64,000 nucleotides of DNA from Dehalococcoidia bacterium (GTDB lineage Bacteria; Chloroflexota; Dehalococcoidia; SM23-28-2; HRBIN24). The notes under the pieces are model-generated. The model had not been told where the DNA came from, made no database searches, and saw only the letters and a program-made list of their open reading frames with translations. Location: the NCBI GenBank assembly GCA_032249735.1, contig JAVVHA010000014.1, positions 1 through 64,000 of the forward strand. Direction: 5' to 3'. Shown piece after piece: positions 16,497 to 26,233 of this stretch. The position numbers and the translations under genes were made by a program. Position 1 is the first letter of the stretch. The number at the start of each line of letters is the position of its first letter.

Positions 16497-17762
16497 TCAG
16501 GTCACCGCCGCCCGTCGCGGTGGCCTCACCATCAGGATGAGGGGTAGCGCCAAGGCGGTCACGCCCATCCCCAGGGCAAAGGCCCCGCTGTAGCTCCCCA
16601 TCGCCTCGTAGATGACCGCTGCCGTATAGATACCGATGCTGGTGGCACCCGCAGCCAGGGAGAAGATGGTGCCAGCGATGGAGGACAAATAGCGGCGGCC
16701 GAACATATCGCCAGCATAGGCAGCGTAGACAGGCCCCGTGGAGCCATACCCCATGCCAAAAAGGACCGCCGAAGGGTAGGTGAGGGCGAGGCTTTTCAAA
16801 AGCGATGCCGTCAGCATCCCAAGGAAGCTCACCATCTGCAGAAGGGTGGCCAGCACCAGCGTGGGCCGACGTCCTATCACATCGGAGATGGCGCCCCCCA
16901 TGAGCCGGCCGAAGGTGGACCCCATGGCGATGGCCGATATGGTGAACGCTGCTTGCCCTGTTGACGCCTTAAGGGAGGTCTTGGCAAAGCTGGGAAGATG
17001 CACCACCGGCAGGAAGACCATGGACCAAAAGACGAATAGGAAGGCTGTAAAGAGCCAGAAGGCCTGCGTCCGTACAGCCTCCGAGAGGCGGAAGGAGCAG
17101 TCCTCCCCTCCATCCCCCTCGCTGACCATGGGAGCCGCCTTGGGTGAAACGTAGGGCAGGAGGCCCTTGGCCTCGGGGCTCTTCTCCAGGAGGAGCCCAG
17201 CCAGGGTGAAGCAGGCTATGAGCCCTAGGCCGTAGATGAGGTAAGTGGAGCGCCATCCCAGCGACCCCAGGAGGGCGGCAGATAATAGGGGCACCGTGAG
17301 CTGGCCCAGGCCCGAGCCCGCTGCCGTGAGCCCCACCGCCAGGCCGCGATGGCTCACGAACCACTTGGCCACGGTGGAGGTGTTGGGTACGAAAGCTGTG
17401 CTCATCCCCAGGGCCGCTAGCAAGCCATAGGAGAGATAGAAATGCCACAGGTGCCTGGCCCGTGAGGTGAGCAGTATCCCTGCCCCCAGCAGCGCCCCTC
17501 CCATCATAACCACCCGCCGTGGCCCCCACAGGTCCGTCAGGCGGCCGCTCAACAGGCTGAAGAGGGAGTAGAGGGCGGAATAGACGGAGAACCCCAGGCT
17601 GATGGCTGCGCGGTGGCCGGGCGCTATATCTTCCTCAATACTGGGTAAGAAGACGCCAAAGCTGTACTGGACGCCGTAGCTGGCAAACAGTACCGTGAAG
17701 GCGGCGCCAACGACCACCCAGCCGTAGTACAGGCCGCGCCATCTGGCCGAAGCCACATGCAT
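16497..17762 (-). CDS. MFS transporter, OFA/monocarboxylate type
   Basis: The 421-residue protein has 12 predicted membrane helices in two halves. The opening YYGWVVVGAAFTVLFASYGVQYSFGVFLPSI-type region and the loop after helix 2, GRLTDLWGPRRVVMMGG, are characteristic of the oxalate/formate antiporter and monocarboxylate branch of the MFS. A second copy of the loop signature occurs as GGAISDVIGRRPTLV in the C-terminal half. It stands alone between the tRNA gene and a 273-bp spacer. The substrate is probably a small carboxylate, but this is inference. Confidence 0.82.
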   Translation of the reverse strand: MHVASARWRGLYYGWVVVGAAFTVLFASYGVQYSFGVFLPSIEEDIAPGHRAAISLGFSVYSALYSLFSLLSGRLTDLWGPRRVVMMGGALLGAGILLTSRARHLWHFYLSYGLLAALGMSTAFVPNTSTVAKWFVSHRGLAVGLTAAGSGLGQLTVPLLSAALLGSLGWRSTYLIYGLGLIACFTLAGLLLEKSPEAKGLLPYVSPKAAPMVSEGDGGEDCSFRLSEAVRTQAFWLFTAFLFVFWSMVFLPVVHLPSFAKTSLKASTGQAAFTISAIAMGSTFGRLMGGAISDVIGRRPTLVLATLLQMVSFLGMLTASLLKSLALTYPSAVLFGMGYGSTGPVYAAYAGDMFGRRYLSSIAGTIFSLAAGATSIGIYTAAVIYEAMGSYSGAFALGMGVTALALPLILMVRPPRRAAVT

Positions 17763-18035
17763 CTCACACCCCGGGCGGAGGTTCCCGCCTGAAGGAGCCA
17801 GCGGAAGGCATCCCCCAGCCTCAAACCCTCATCAGCTCCAACGGCTTAGGGGAGCCCCTGGCTTGGATCTCTATGTTAGTGACGGGATAAGGGGAATAAC
17901 AACCCCGCGCTGGGCTAGCGCTTCGGCCCTACGGTCTCAAGGAGGCTGTGGCAGCCACGGCCTTCTCGCGACGGCCATACCCCGCCGGCACATATGGCGC
18001 ATTGCCCTAGCATATCCAATCTTGGTCATCACCAC

Positions 18036-18689
18036 TCACCGGGTCAGGATGGGGCGGGCGACCACGATAACCCCATCCTCTTCCTCTCCCAAGGCGCACG
18101 CTTGGCCATGTCGCCACAGGATGGCGGTGTAGGCAGCTACCACCGCGTCCAGCTCGTCGTGGGAGAGGAGACGGTCGGGGGCGAGCCCATGCACCCAGCG
18201 GGAGAGCCCTGCCTGCAGCCACTGACGGCCCGCGGCGGTCGTCTTTTTCGCAGGGGGGCGCCCTAGGAGGGCCACTTTGCTAGCATAAGGATAGACCTCG
18301 ATGACCTTCTTACCGGCCCTCTCCAGGGCCTGGCGCTGGGCCATGGCCCACTCCACTAGGGGACGGAGGATGGTGCGCTTGGTAGTCCACATGACCCCCA
18401 TGCCAAGGCGAGCTAGCGCCCTCTCGGCAGCCCGGCGGGCACTGGGGCCTCTTTGACACCGCCCACATGTGCAGGGAAAGTCTAGACATCCCCATCCCGC
18501 AGGGAGGCCAAGGGGTGCATCGATAGCTATCATCTCTGCAGCCAGTTCTTGGGCCAGGGACAGGAGGTCCACATAGCCCTCTTGTCGGCCCAGGCGGAGG
18601 AGGCGGGCATCCTCGTCCAGGAGGGCGAAAGCCACCCCGCGGCCGGGGAACGCCGGGTCTACACCTAATACGAAGGTGGCACGGGACAT
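18036..18689 (-). CDS. DUF429 family protein (RNase H-like fold)
   Basis: The 217-residue protein starts with a strand carrying an Asp (FVLGVDPAF). It continues with MIAIDAPLGLPAG, then a cysteine-containing stretch (CLDFPCTCGRCQRG), TKRTILRPLVEWA, VIEVYPYASKVAL and a late SHDELDAVVAAYTA. The order of acidic residues matches the predicted RNase H-like fold of DUF429 proteins. No activity has been assigned firmly to this family. The gene is 18 bases downstream of a membrane protein gene on the same strand. Confidence 0.75.
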   Translation of the reverse strand: MSRATFVLGVDPAFPGRGVAFALLDEDARLLRLGRQEGYVDLLSLAQELAAEMIAIDAPLGLPAGWGCLDFPCTCGRCQRGPSARRAAERALARLGMGVMWTTKRTILRPLVEWAMAQRQALERAGKKVIEVYPYASKVALLGRPPAKKTTAAGRQWLQAGLSRWVHGLAPDRLLSHDELDAVVAAYTAILWRHGQACALGEEEDGVIVVARPILTR

Positions 18690-18707
18690 GGGCCATCCCG
18701 CCCACGT

Positions 18708-19523
18708 TTAGAAGAGGCGCTGGACAGCGATGACCCCACCCATGCCCAGGGAGGCCACACCGGCGAACTCTAACACGGCCACCGGTCCCAGCTGGCCGGC
18801 CAGGATGTGTTGCGCCATCCCCGTCAGCACGTAAAAGCACAGGAGGAGGAGCACGACGCCAGCGCTGGCGTTCAAGGGCAGGAAGGTCAAGGCCCAAGTG
18901 GCCTGTCCCATCACCGTCCCCATGGCCAGCGCCAAGGCCACCGCTCGCATGGGCTGAGAGGCGGCATCGCGCAGGGCCTCCAGGGCCAGAAGGGAGCTCA
19001 CCAGGCCAGCCGCTGCTGCCCGCGACCACCACCCCAAGGCCACCTGCTCTGAGAGGATGGCCACCAGGAAAAAGAAGGCGGTGACGTAGCAGGCGCTGTG
19101 GAGGATGATCCTGGCCCGCAGATATTCAGAAGAGCGGTGGTCTAGGCTGTGGCATTGGGCGTGGACGATGGTGCCCAGGCTTGCAGCCATGGCCAGGGTC
19201 ACGGGCACCGCCCAATAGCCTTCCACCATCAGCTCCACGAACACCGCCGCGCCCACGGCGAAGAGCACAGGTAGCGTTAGCTGAACAGCGGTATCGTCCA
19301 GGCGACGGAGGCGTCCCCTGGAATACGCCCGCAAGATGCCATCGGTGCCAAGAGCGACCAGCAGGGCTAGGATGGCCAGAATCCAGACCTGCGTGGGCTC
19401 GATGAGGACATATGCTAAAAGCCCCACCCCATAGACCAGGGCTAATAGAAAGACCCGCTCCCTATGCTCCACCGGCCGCTGGGCCTGTCCCTGCGGGCCG
19501 GGGCGGATGGTTACGGACTTCAC
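18708..19523 (-). CDS. polytopic membrane protein of unknown function, 271 aa
   Basis: About eight hydrophobic helices follow a short polar N-terminus. The sequence has no transporter or enzyme motif I recognise. HAQCHSLDHRSSEYLRARI lies between helices 4 and 5 and would face one side of the membrane. Some Chloroflexota encode conserved membrane proteins of this size and layout (DUF5656-like), and I consider that the best guess. It is 11 bases downstream of mfd on the same strand. Confidence 0.6.
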   Translation of the reverse strand: MKSVTIRPGPQGQAQRPVEHRERVFLLALVYGVGLLAYVLIEPTQVWILAILALLVALGTDGILRAYSRGRLRRLDDTAVQLTLPVLFAVGAAVFVELMVEGYWAVPVTLAMAASLGTIVHAQCHSLDHRSSEYLRARIILHSACYVTAFFFLVAILSEQVALGWWSRAAAAGLVSSLLALEALRDAASQPMRAVALALAMGTVMGQATWALTFLPLNASAGVVLLLLCFYVLTGMAQHILAGQLGPVAVLEFAGVASLGMGGVIAVQRLF

Positions 19524-19534
19524 AGCCCGTCATG

Positions 19535-22500
19535 TTATTTATCGACGCCCGATCTGTCAACCTCCGCCAGGGCCTCCAGGACCTGGTGCAGCAGGTGGGG
19601 CCAGTCTTCTCCCAGGCGGACGGGGTCGAGGCGGAAGGTGGTGGGCCCCACCTCCAGCCAACGCCTGAGGGCAGGAGGGATGGGCGGCAGGGGGCGTTGG
19701 TCGGCCATGCGGGCCACGATCTTCCCGCCCTCCAAAGCTAAGGAGCGTATCCCTGCCTGCCGGGCCAGGGCCCGCAAGCGGGACAGGAAGATGAGGCCCT
19801 GGGCGGGGGGCGGTAGAGGGCCGAAGCGGTCCTCCATCTCCTCCTTTAGGGCCATCACTGCCTCCACGTGGGGAGCGGTGGCCAAACGTTGGTACAGGTA
19901 GAGGCGTTGCCCCATCTGGGGGACGTAATCCTCGGGCAGGTAGGCGGCGATGGGGAGGTCCACCAGCACTTCTTGGGGCTCCGGCGGGGGTGGCTGACCC
20001 TGTCTGGCGGCCTGGAGGCGACGGGTGGCTTCGGCCAGAAGCTTTGTATAGAGCTCCAGCCCCACAGCGGCCATGTGGCCGCTCTGCTCGGGGCCCAGGA
20101 GGTTGCCTGCCCCCCTGATCTCCAAGTCGCGCAGGGCTACCTGGAAGCCGGCTCCCAGCTCATGGGCCTCGAAGATAGCCTGCAGGCGCCTCTGGGCGGC
20201 CTCCGTCAACCTCTCCTGGCGGTCGTAGAGGAGGTAGGCGTAGGCGAGACGGTCGCTGCGCCCAACCCTTCCCCGTAGCTGGTAGAGCTGGGCCAGGCCC
20301 AAGCGGTGGGCATCCTCCACGATGATGGTGTTGACGTTGGGGATGTCCAGCCCGGCCTCGATGATGGTGGTGCACACCAGCACGTCCACCTCCTGTGCCC
20401 GGAAGGCGTCCATCACCAGGGCCAGCTCCTCCTCGTCCATCTGGCCATGGGCCAAGGCCAGCCGGGCCTCAGGCACCAGCTCCTGGACCCTGCGTAGGGC
20501 GTGGGCGATGGTCTGGACGCGGTTGTGGACGTAGTAGACCTGCCCGCCACGGCCTAGCTCACGGCGAATGGCCTCTTTCACCAGGCGGGGGTCATAAGGG
20601 CCTACATAAGTCCTGATGGGAAGGCGGGACTCGGGGGGCGTCTCCAACAGGGACATGTCCCGCACGCCTCCTAGCGCCATGTAGAGGGTGCGGGGGATGG
20701 GGGTGGCAGAGAGGGTGAGGACGTCTACCTGGCGCCGCAGCATCTTCAAATGCTCCTTGTGGCCCACTCCAAACCTCTGCTCCTCGTCGATGATGACCAA
20801 ACCCAGGTCCTTGAAGTGGACGTCGGGCTGGAGGAGCCTGTGGGTGCCGATGACGATGTCCACATCCCCACGGGCCAGGGCTTCTATCACTTCCCTCTGT
20901 TCTCGCTCCGATATGAGACGGGAGAGCATGGCCACGCGCACGGGGAAGGGCGCCAGGCGGCGGCGAAAAGTCTCCCAGTGCTGTTGGGCCAGGACGGTGG
21001 TGGGCACCAGGACGGCCACCTGCTTTCCGTCCATCACCGCCTTGAAGGCTGCCCGCAGGGCGATCTCCGTCTTGCCATAGCCCACGTCACCGCAGACGAG
21101 GCGGTCCATGGGGCGTGGGCTCTCCATATCCCGCTTCACCTCAGCGATGGCTGCCAGCTGGTCGGGCGTCTCTAGGTATGGGAAGGAGGCCTCCAGCTCC
21201 AACTGCCAGGGGGTATCGGGCGAGAAGGCGTGCCCGGGCAGCACCTCGCGGTCGGCATATAGCATAAGGAGCTCCCGCGCCAGGTCGGTCACCGCCCGGC
21301 GGACGCGTTGCTTGGTGCGCTGCCACTCGCCGGAGCCCAGCCTGGTGAGGGGAGGTTCGAACCCGGAGGGCCCAATGTAGCGGGATATGCGGTCCACCTG
21401 CTCTACGGGCACCAGCAGGCGCTGCCCCTCGGCGTACTGGAGCTCCAGGTATTCCCTCTCGGTGCCGTTGGTGCGGGAGCGGACCACGCCGGCGAAGCGG
21501 GCGATGCCGTGGTCCATGTGCACCACATAGTCACCAGGGCGAAGCTCGGCCAAGGTGGCCTCCAGGGTGAAGTAGCGGCGGGGGAGGGCCCGCCTCTCCT
21601 TGGTGAAGCCGAAGATCTCGTGGTCGGTCACCAAGGTTAGGGATGTCTCTTCCAGACGCCATCCACCAGGCAGGGAGCCATGGACCAACACCAGTGGCCC
21701 TTCCGCCATGGCGGAAGAGGAAGTCTCCATTCCCTCCTGGGCGAGGAGCTCGGCCAGGCGCGGGGCCTGCTGAGAGACGATGACCGTCTTCTGCCCCCGC
21801 CCTCGCCATTCGTGAAGGTCGGCGGTGAGGCGTCGCAACTGCCCCCCATAGTGGGGGAGAGGCGAGAAGGGGAGGTTGTGCATCCCCTCCATCTGCCACC
21901 GGTGGAGGGTGATGAGGTGATGGCAGGCCTCCAGGGACTTGAGGATGTGAGATGGCTCGGCAATAGGGGGCGGCAGGCCCCTGGGGAGCTCAGAGGCCAG
22001 CTCCCTGGCAGCCTCTCGGGCCCGCTCCTGGGCGTCGGTCAGGGCGGTGGCCACCTCTTGCCATTCGCTCACTACCACCAGGGCATCCGGTGGCAAATGA
22101 TCCAGCAGTGTGGCCTGAGCTAAGAAGGGGACGTAGAAGTGGTCGCCTTGAAAGCCGCCGCCACAGCGTAGGCCCTCCAGTTCCCGGGCCAGTCGCCTCT
22201 GGGCCTCGAAGGAGAGGTGGGAAGTGTCCAGACAGTCCAGCCAGGCGGGCGGGGTGTGGAAGAGGGCCTCTTTAGCCGGTCCTATCTCTACCTCGTCCAC
22301 CGGCCTGAGGGAACGCTGGGTCTCGGGCTGAAAGTGGCGCATCTCCTCCACTTTTCGCCCCCACAGCTCCAGGCGCACCGGCCACGGCGAGGTGGGAGGG
22401 AAAATGTCGATGATGCCGCCGCGGCGGGCCACCTCGCCAGGCCGTTCCACCATGGGGACCAGGGAGTATCCCCATTTGAGGAGTTGGGACAAGAAGCCCT

Positions 22501-22981
22501 GGGGCTCTAACTCCCCACCCACCCGCACCACCACGGTGTTGGCCTTCAGCTCCGGAGGAGAGATGGTGGTCTGGGCCAGGGCCAGGGCCGAGGCCACCAC
22601 CAGCACCTTCTCCCCCCGCTGCAGACGTTGGATGGCCAGGAGGCGGGCGGCCACCAGTTGGGGGTCCGGGGGCGTGCGGTCGTATGGGACGGCCTCCCGT
22701 GGTGGGAATGGGCAGGTGCGCCCATCATCGCCCAGCCAGGCCTTGAGCTGATCGGTCAGCTCCTCGGCCTGTTGGGGCTTTGGCACCACCACCAACATGG
22801 GGCGCCCTAGCAGGACAAAAAGGGCAGCTATAGCCGCCCCTTTGGCCGCCTCCAGGACCGAGATGGCCAGATGACGTCTCTGGGCGATCTCCTCGGTCAG
22901 GCGACGCAGAGAGGGGGCGGCGGCCACCGCCGATAGTAGAGGCGATAAGTCCATGGGGCCCTGCCAAGAATATTGTAACAA
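19535..22981 (-). CDS. mfd: transcription-repair coupling factor Mfd
   Basis: The 1148-residue ATP-dependent translocase removes RNA polymerase stalled at DNA lesions and recruits UvrA. The N-terminal third is the degenerate UvrB-like region (LLSAVAAAPSL, then RRGGIIDIFPP). The CarD-like RNA polymerase interaction domain is seen as LRPGDYVVHMDHGIARFAG near residue 480. The motor has Walker A GDVGYGKTEIALRAA (about 630), DEEQ near 728, TLSATPIPRTL, and QLRGRVGRS in motif VI. The C-terminal TRCF domain follows. Length and domain order are standard. pth ends four bases downstream of no other gene upstream, so mfd is read just after pth. Confidence 0.97.
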   Translation of the reverse strand: MLQYSWQGPMDLSPLLSAVAAAPSLRRLTEEIAQRRHLAISVLEAAKGAAIAALFVLLGRPMLVVVPKPQQAEELTDQLKAWLGDDGRTCPFPPREAVPYDRTPPDPQLVAARLLAIQRLQRGEKVLVVASALALAQTTISPPELKANTVVVRVGGELEPQGFLSQLLKWGYSLVPMVERPGEVARRGGIIDIFPPTSPWPVRLELWGRKVEEMRHFQPETQRSLRPVDEVEIGPAKEALFHTPPAWLDCLDTSHLSFEAQRRLARELEGLRCGGGFQGDHFYVPFLAQATLLDHLPPDALVVVSEWQEVATALTDAQERAREAARELASELPRGLPPPIAEPSHILKSLEACHHLITLHRWQMEGMHNLPFSPLPHYGGQLRRLTADLHEWRGRGQKTVIVSQQAPRLAELLAQEGMETSSSAMAEGPLVLVHGSLPGGWRLEETSLTLVTDHEIFGFTKERRALPRRYFTLEATLAELRPGDYVVHMDHGIARFAGVVRSRTNGTEREYLELQYAEGQRLLVPVEQVDRISRYIGPSGFEPPLTRLGSGEWQRTKQRVRRAVTDLARELLMLYADREVLPGHAFSPDTPWQLELEASFPYLETPDQLAAIAEVKRDMESPRPMDRLVCGDVGYGKTEIALRAAFKAVMDGKQVAVLVPTTVLAQQHWETFRRRLAPFPVRVAMLSRLISEREQREVIEALARGDVDIVIGTHRLLQPDVHFKDLGLVIIDEEQRFGVGHKEHLKMLRRQVDVLTLSATPIPRTLYMALGGVRDMSLLETPPESRLPIRTYVGPYDPRLVKEAIRRELGRGGQVYYVHNRVQTIAHALRRVQELVPEARLALAHGQMDEEELALVMDAFRAQEVDVLVCTTIIEAGLDIPNVNTIIVEDAHRLGLAQLYQLRGRVGRSDRLAYAYLLYDRQERLTEAAQRRLQAIFEAHELGAGFQVALRDLEIRGAGNLLGPEQSGHMAAVGLELYTKLLAEATRRLQAARQGQPPPPEPQEVLVDLPIAAYLPEDYVPQMGQRLYLYQRLATAPHVEAVMALKEEMEDRFGPLPPPAQGLIFLSRLRALARQAGIRSLALEGGKIVARMADQRPLPPIPPALRRWLEVGPTTFRLDPVRLGEDWPHLLHQVLEALAEVDRSGVDK

Positions 22982-22985
22982 CGCC

Positions 22986-23573
22986 TCAGCGGTTGTAGAT
23001 GTTCATGGCCGCCTCCAACCCCCGCGTCACCACTGTCTCCAGGGCTTGGCAGGCCAGCTCGATGGCCTCCTCCAGGCGGGCCTTCTCCTGAGGTGGGGGC
23101 ACCGAGAGGACATAGGCTGCTATCGCCTCTGGCTCCGTGATAGGGACCCCGTTCCTAGTGGGGCGGCCGATGCCGATGCGCAAACGGGCGAAATCGCTGG
23201 TGCCGATGGCTTCCATGATGGAGCGCAGGCCGTTATGCCCGCCATGGCCGCCGCCGGGACGAAGGCGCAGGTGGCCCAAGGGCAGGTCCAGATCGTCGCA
23301 CACTATTAGAAGGTGTGATGGCTCTAAGGACAGGTGCCGGAGGAGGAGGGCCACGGCGCGACCGCTCTCGTTCATGAAGACGCGGGGGCGAGCCAGGGCC
23401 ACCAAGGTGCCGCCGATCTCGCCCAGTCCTAGGGAGTAAGTGCGTTTGGCACGCAGCTCGATGCCGTGGCGGCGTGCTAGGCGGGCCACGCATCTGGCGC
23501 CTGCGTTGTGGCGCGTCTCAGCATACTGAGGGCCGGGATTGCCCAGCCCTACCAAGAGCCAACGGGGTGGCAT
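22986..23573 (-). CDS. pth: peptidyl-tRNA hydrolase
   Basis: This 195-residue enzyme recycles peptidyl-tRNA dropped from ribosomes. The family hallmarks are present: LVGLGNPGPQYAETRHNAG with the catalytic His22, the asparagine in VFMNESG, the DDLDLPLG loop and GGGHGGHNGLRSI. Size is normal. It lies four bases after an unknown 493-residue gene and five bases before mfd on the minus strand, so the three form one likely transcription unit. Confidence 0.96.
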   Translation of the reverse strand: MPPRWLLVGLGNPGPQYAETRHNAGARCVARLARRHGIELRAKRTYSLGLGEIGGTLVALARPRVFMNESGRAVALLLRHLSLEPSHLLIVCDDLDLPLGHLRLRPGGGHGGHNGLRSIMEAIGTSDFARLRIGIGRPTRNGVPITEPEAIAAYVLSVPPPQEKARLEEAIELACQALETVVTRGLEAAMNIYNR

Positions 23574-23577
23574 GGGT

Positions 23578-25059
23578 TTAGGAGTGGTGGCCTCCTTCCG
23601 CCAGGGACCGCAGGATGCGTAGGACCTCCTCGCCTGCCCTCTCCGCCTCTTGCCGACTGGGCGTCTCCCCGGCCTGTAGCCGCTCTAAGAGAGGTGCGAT
23701 GGCCTCTTTTATTCTCGTCTCCACCAGGAAGCATCGCAGGAAGGCCGTGAGGCGGTCGTCTAAAAGTTGGGCCAAGGTGGTGAGCTGGCTGGCCTGCACC
23801 ACCTTCAGCAGCCGTTCCAAAGTGGGGTCGTAGGCCTGGGAGATGGCCACGCTGGCCAGGGCCTTGGCCAGGCGGGCCATCTGCTCCCCCAGGGCCTGGT
23901 CCAGCGCTGCCAAGGTCTCCTCCACCTCCTGCACGGGGGGCAGGGCGCCCAGCTCCAGATGGCATTGGGGGCAGCGAGCGGACATGGGCCCAGGCAGGAC
24001 GGGCCCCTCCTCTGTGCAGGGGTCCAGATAGCGAAGAAGGGCGTGGTAGCGGGCCAGGGCGGCTGTCCCCACAGGTGGCCCCAGCTCCCGTAGGGCGTCC
24101 AGGCGGCGCAACGCCTGCGCCTTGGCGCCCGCCTTCAGCAGGCGGGCTCGGAGCTGGCCCACAGCTGCCCAGTACTGGCGATGGTGGGCTTCATAGGCCG
24201 GACGGTAGCGGGCCTGGAAGTGCTCCAGGGCCGCCTTCCCCACGGGCAGGCGGTGGGGCTCCACAGCCACCACCACGTATGACATCTGCTCCCGGGCCAA
24301 GGTCCGGTCTAGCTCCAGCTCGTGTTGGGGGGCGGCGGCCTCCGCCAAGAAGCGGCGGGCCTCGGCCACCGCCAAGGCCTCTTCCGGACTCTGAGCTAGG
24401 GCCCGCGCTGCGTAGATATCGGCGGCTAGAGCGGTGGCGGTGCCGAAGGTCTTGGCTGCCTCCTTCACCACCTCTTCCTCCCCTTGGCACTTAAGCCAAG
24501 ATCGCAATCTCGCGAGGGCTGTCGCTAACTCTTCCTGGCCCTGTGGTGGGAGAGAGGCCTGGGCCTTCTCCACCAAGGCCTGTAGTTGACGGTGCACCTC
24601 CATAGGCTCCACCGAGGGTGCGGGGTGGGGGGCATATAGGGCCTGGGCCGCCGCCTGCCACCAGCGGCCATGGTCCCACGCCAGCACCAGAGCCTTAGCC
24701 ACCGCCTCCAACTGCAAGCCCCGCTCAGACAGGGTATGCCGACGCCCCACGGGCAGAGGATAGGGGGCGAAGATGCGCATCCGGCCCTGGATGTAGGGCG
24801 AGGCGCCAGCAGCCCATAGGGGCCCCGGCTCAGATAGGGAGGTGCCGGCGAGGGAGGCGGGGGCACACACAACCACCGGGCCAGAAAGCTGCGGCTCCTC
24901 CACTAGCGGCTCCTCCAGGACGATGATGCGGAACTCCTCTCCCTCCTCTAGGCGGCCCAGCTCATCTCGCCACCGGCGAGAGGCCACTACGCTCCCTTTT
25001 CGCTCCTCCCCGAGGATATCAGTGACTGCTAAAGTCCAAATCCTCTCTTTCGCCCCCAT
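23578..25059 (-). CDS. unrecognised 493-aa protein, mostly helical, one CxxC
   Basis: The N-terminal part (about 1-120) contains strand-like stretches such as EEFRIIVLEEPLVEEP and SGPVVVCAPAS. The rest is long alanine- and leucine-rich helices with coiled-coil character. A single CPQC (in SARCPQCHLELGALPPVQEVEETL) lies around residue 360. The layout faintly recalls the C-terminal part of large DUF6079-type proteins, but there is no ATPase domain and the match is not firm. There is no signal peptide. It leads the pth-mfd group. A TATACT box lies about 20 bases upstream of the ATG on the minus strand. Confidence 0.6.
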   Translation of the reverse strand: MGAKERIWTLAVTDILGEERKGSVVASRRWRDELGRLEEGEEFRIIVLEEPLVEEPQLSGPVVVCAPASLAGTSLSEPGPLWAAGASPYIQGRMRIFAPYPLPVGRRHTLSERGLQLEAVAKALVLAWDHGRWWQAAAQALYAPHPAPSVEPMEVHRQLQALVEKAQASLPPQGQEELATALARLRSWLKCQGEEEVVKEAAKTFGTATALAADIYAARALAQSPEEALAVAEARRFLAEAAAPQHELELDRTLAREQMSYVVVAVEPHRLPVGKAALEHFQARYRPAYEAHHRQYWAAVGQLRARLLKAGAKAQALRRLDALRELGPPVGTAALARYHALLRYLDPCTEEGPVLPGPMSARCPQCHLELGALPPVQEVEETLAALDQALGEQMARLAKALASVAISQAYDPTLERLLKVVQASQLTTLAQLLDDRLTAFLRCFLVETRIKEAIAPLLERLQAGETPSRQEAERAGEEVLRILRSLAEGGHHS

Positions 25060-25114
25060 TTTGTGTATCTATAGTATAGGATGATGAGGGCGAAAGAGGG
25101 CGGAAAAGCGTCGT

Positions 25115-26212
25115 CTAAGGGATGATTATGCTCCTTGCCACCTCGCCGCGGCGGAGAGCATCGAAGGCCTCGTTTATATGGTCCAGAGGGTAGACCCGGC
25201 TGATGAGTTGGTCCAGCTTGAGGCGGCCCGTCATATACAGCTCCACCAGGCGGGGGATGTCCACGCGGAAGCGGGTGCCGCCGTAGGCGGAGCCGGTGAT
25301 GGTCTTCTCCATCATAAAGGCGCCGGTGGGGAGGCTCACCTGGGAGCCGGCAGGGGCCAGGCCCACCACGATGGCCATCCCGCCCCGCCTGGCCATGTCG
25401 AAGGCCTGACGCATGGTCTCCGGATGCCCTATGACCTCAAAGGCATAGTCCACTCCCCCTGGGGAGATGCGGCGCACCATGGCCACTGGGTCCTCGCGGG
25501 AGGCGTTGACCACATGGGTGGCCCCAAACTCCTTGGCCAGCTCCAGCTTATGGTCGAGGATGTCGATGGCGATGATGCGGGCGGCCCCTGCCAGGGCTGC
25601 TCCTTGCACCACGTTGAGGCCCACCCCCCCGCAGCCGATGACGGCCACGTCGCTGCCAGGCGGGACCTTGGCTGTGTTGAAGACGGCCCCCACTCCCGTC
25701 ATGACTCCGCAGCCCAGGAGGGCGGCCCTGTCCAGGGGCATGTCCGGGCGTATCTTGGCCAGGCTTATCTCTGGCACCACGGCGTAGGTAGCGAAACCCG
25801 CCACGCAGGCCTCGTGGTATATGGGCTGACTTCCTTGGGAGAGGCGGGTGGTGCCGTCCAGCAGGGTGCCTGTGGCCGTGGCCCGGTTGCCTAGGGTGCA
25901 CAGGTTGGGGCGCCCCACCAAGCAATAGTGACACTGGCCGCAGGCAGGGACGAAGCTGATGACCACGTGGTCGCCGGGGGCCACGTAGCTTACCCCTTCC
26001 CCTACTTGCTCCACTACCCCCGCTGCCTCATGGCCCAGCACGGCCGGGGAGGCTATGGGCACCCTCCCCTCCAGGAAGTGGAGGTCGGAGTGGCAGACGC
26101 CGCAAGCGGCGATCTTCACCAGCACCTCCCCTGCCTTAGGGGGTGCCAGATCCACCTCCTCCACCGAGAGGGGCTCATGGGGCCTACGGAACACAGCTGC
26201 CCTAATACGCAT
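25115..26212 (-). CDS. zinc-dependent alcohol dehydrogenase (MDR family)
   Basis: The 365-residue medium-chain dehydrogenase has the catalytic zinc ligands Cys in GVCHSDLHF and His-Glu in LGHEAAGVV. It also has the structural-zinc cysteines in CGQCHYCLVGRPNLC and the NAD-binding GCGGVGLNVVQGA followed by an acidic DILDHKLELA. It resembles the class III / mycothiol-dependent formaldehyde and aryl-alcohol dehydrogenase branch. Its neighbours are acyl-CoA synthetase genes. A role in oxidising an alcohol or hydroxymethyl adduct on the way to an acyl-CoA is possible, but that is inference. Confidence 0.88.
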   Translation of the reverse strand: MRIRAAVFRRPHEPLSVEEVDLAPPKAGEVLVKIAACGVCHSDLHFLEGRVPIASPAVLGHEAAGVVEQVGEGVSYVAPGDHVVISFVPACGQCHYCLVGRPNLCTLGNRATATGTLLDGTTRLSQGSQPIYHEACVAGFATYAVVPEISLAKIRPDMPLDRAALLGCGVMTGVGAVFNTAKVPPGSDVAVIGCGGVGLNVVQGAALAGAARIIAIDILDHKLELAKEFGATHVVNASREDPVAMVRRISPGGVDYAFEVIGHPETMRQAFDMARRGGMAIVVGLAPAGSQVSLPTGAFMMEKTITGSAYGGTRFRVDIPRLVELYMTGRLKLDQLISRVYPLDHINEAFDALRRGEVARSIIIP

Positions 26213-26233
26213 GGTTACCCGCCCTCCTTATCC

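Noticed and set aside
17763-18035. A riboswitch in the 273-bp gap between the MFS gene and the DUF429 gene.
   Set aside because: I could not match any known riboswitch core, and only short, weak inverted repeats are present.
25178-25894. A 238-residue frame opposite the alcohol dehydrogenase.
   Set aside because: It is antisense to a gene with complete zinc and NAD motifs and has no motif of its own.
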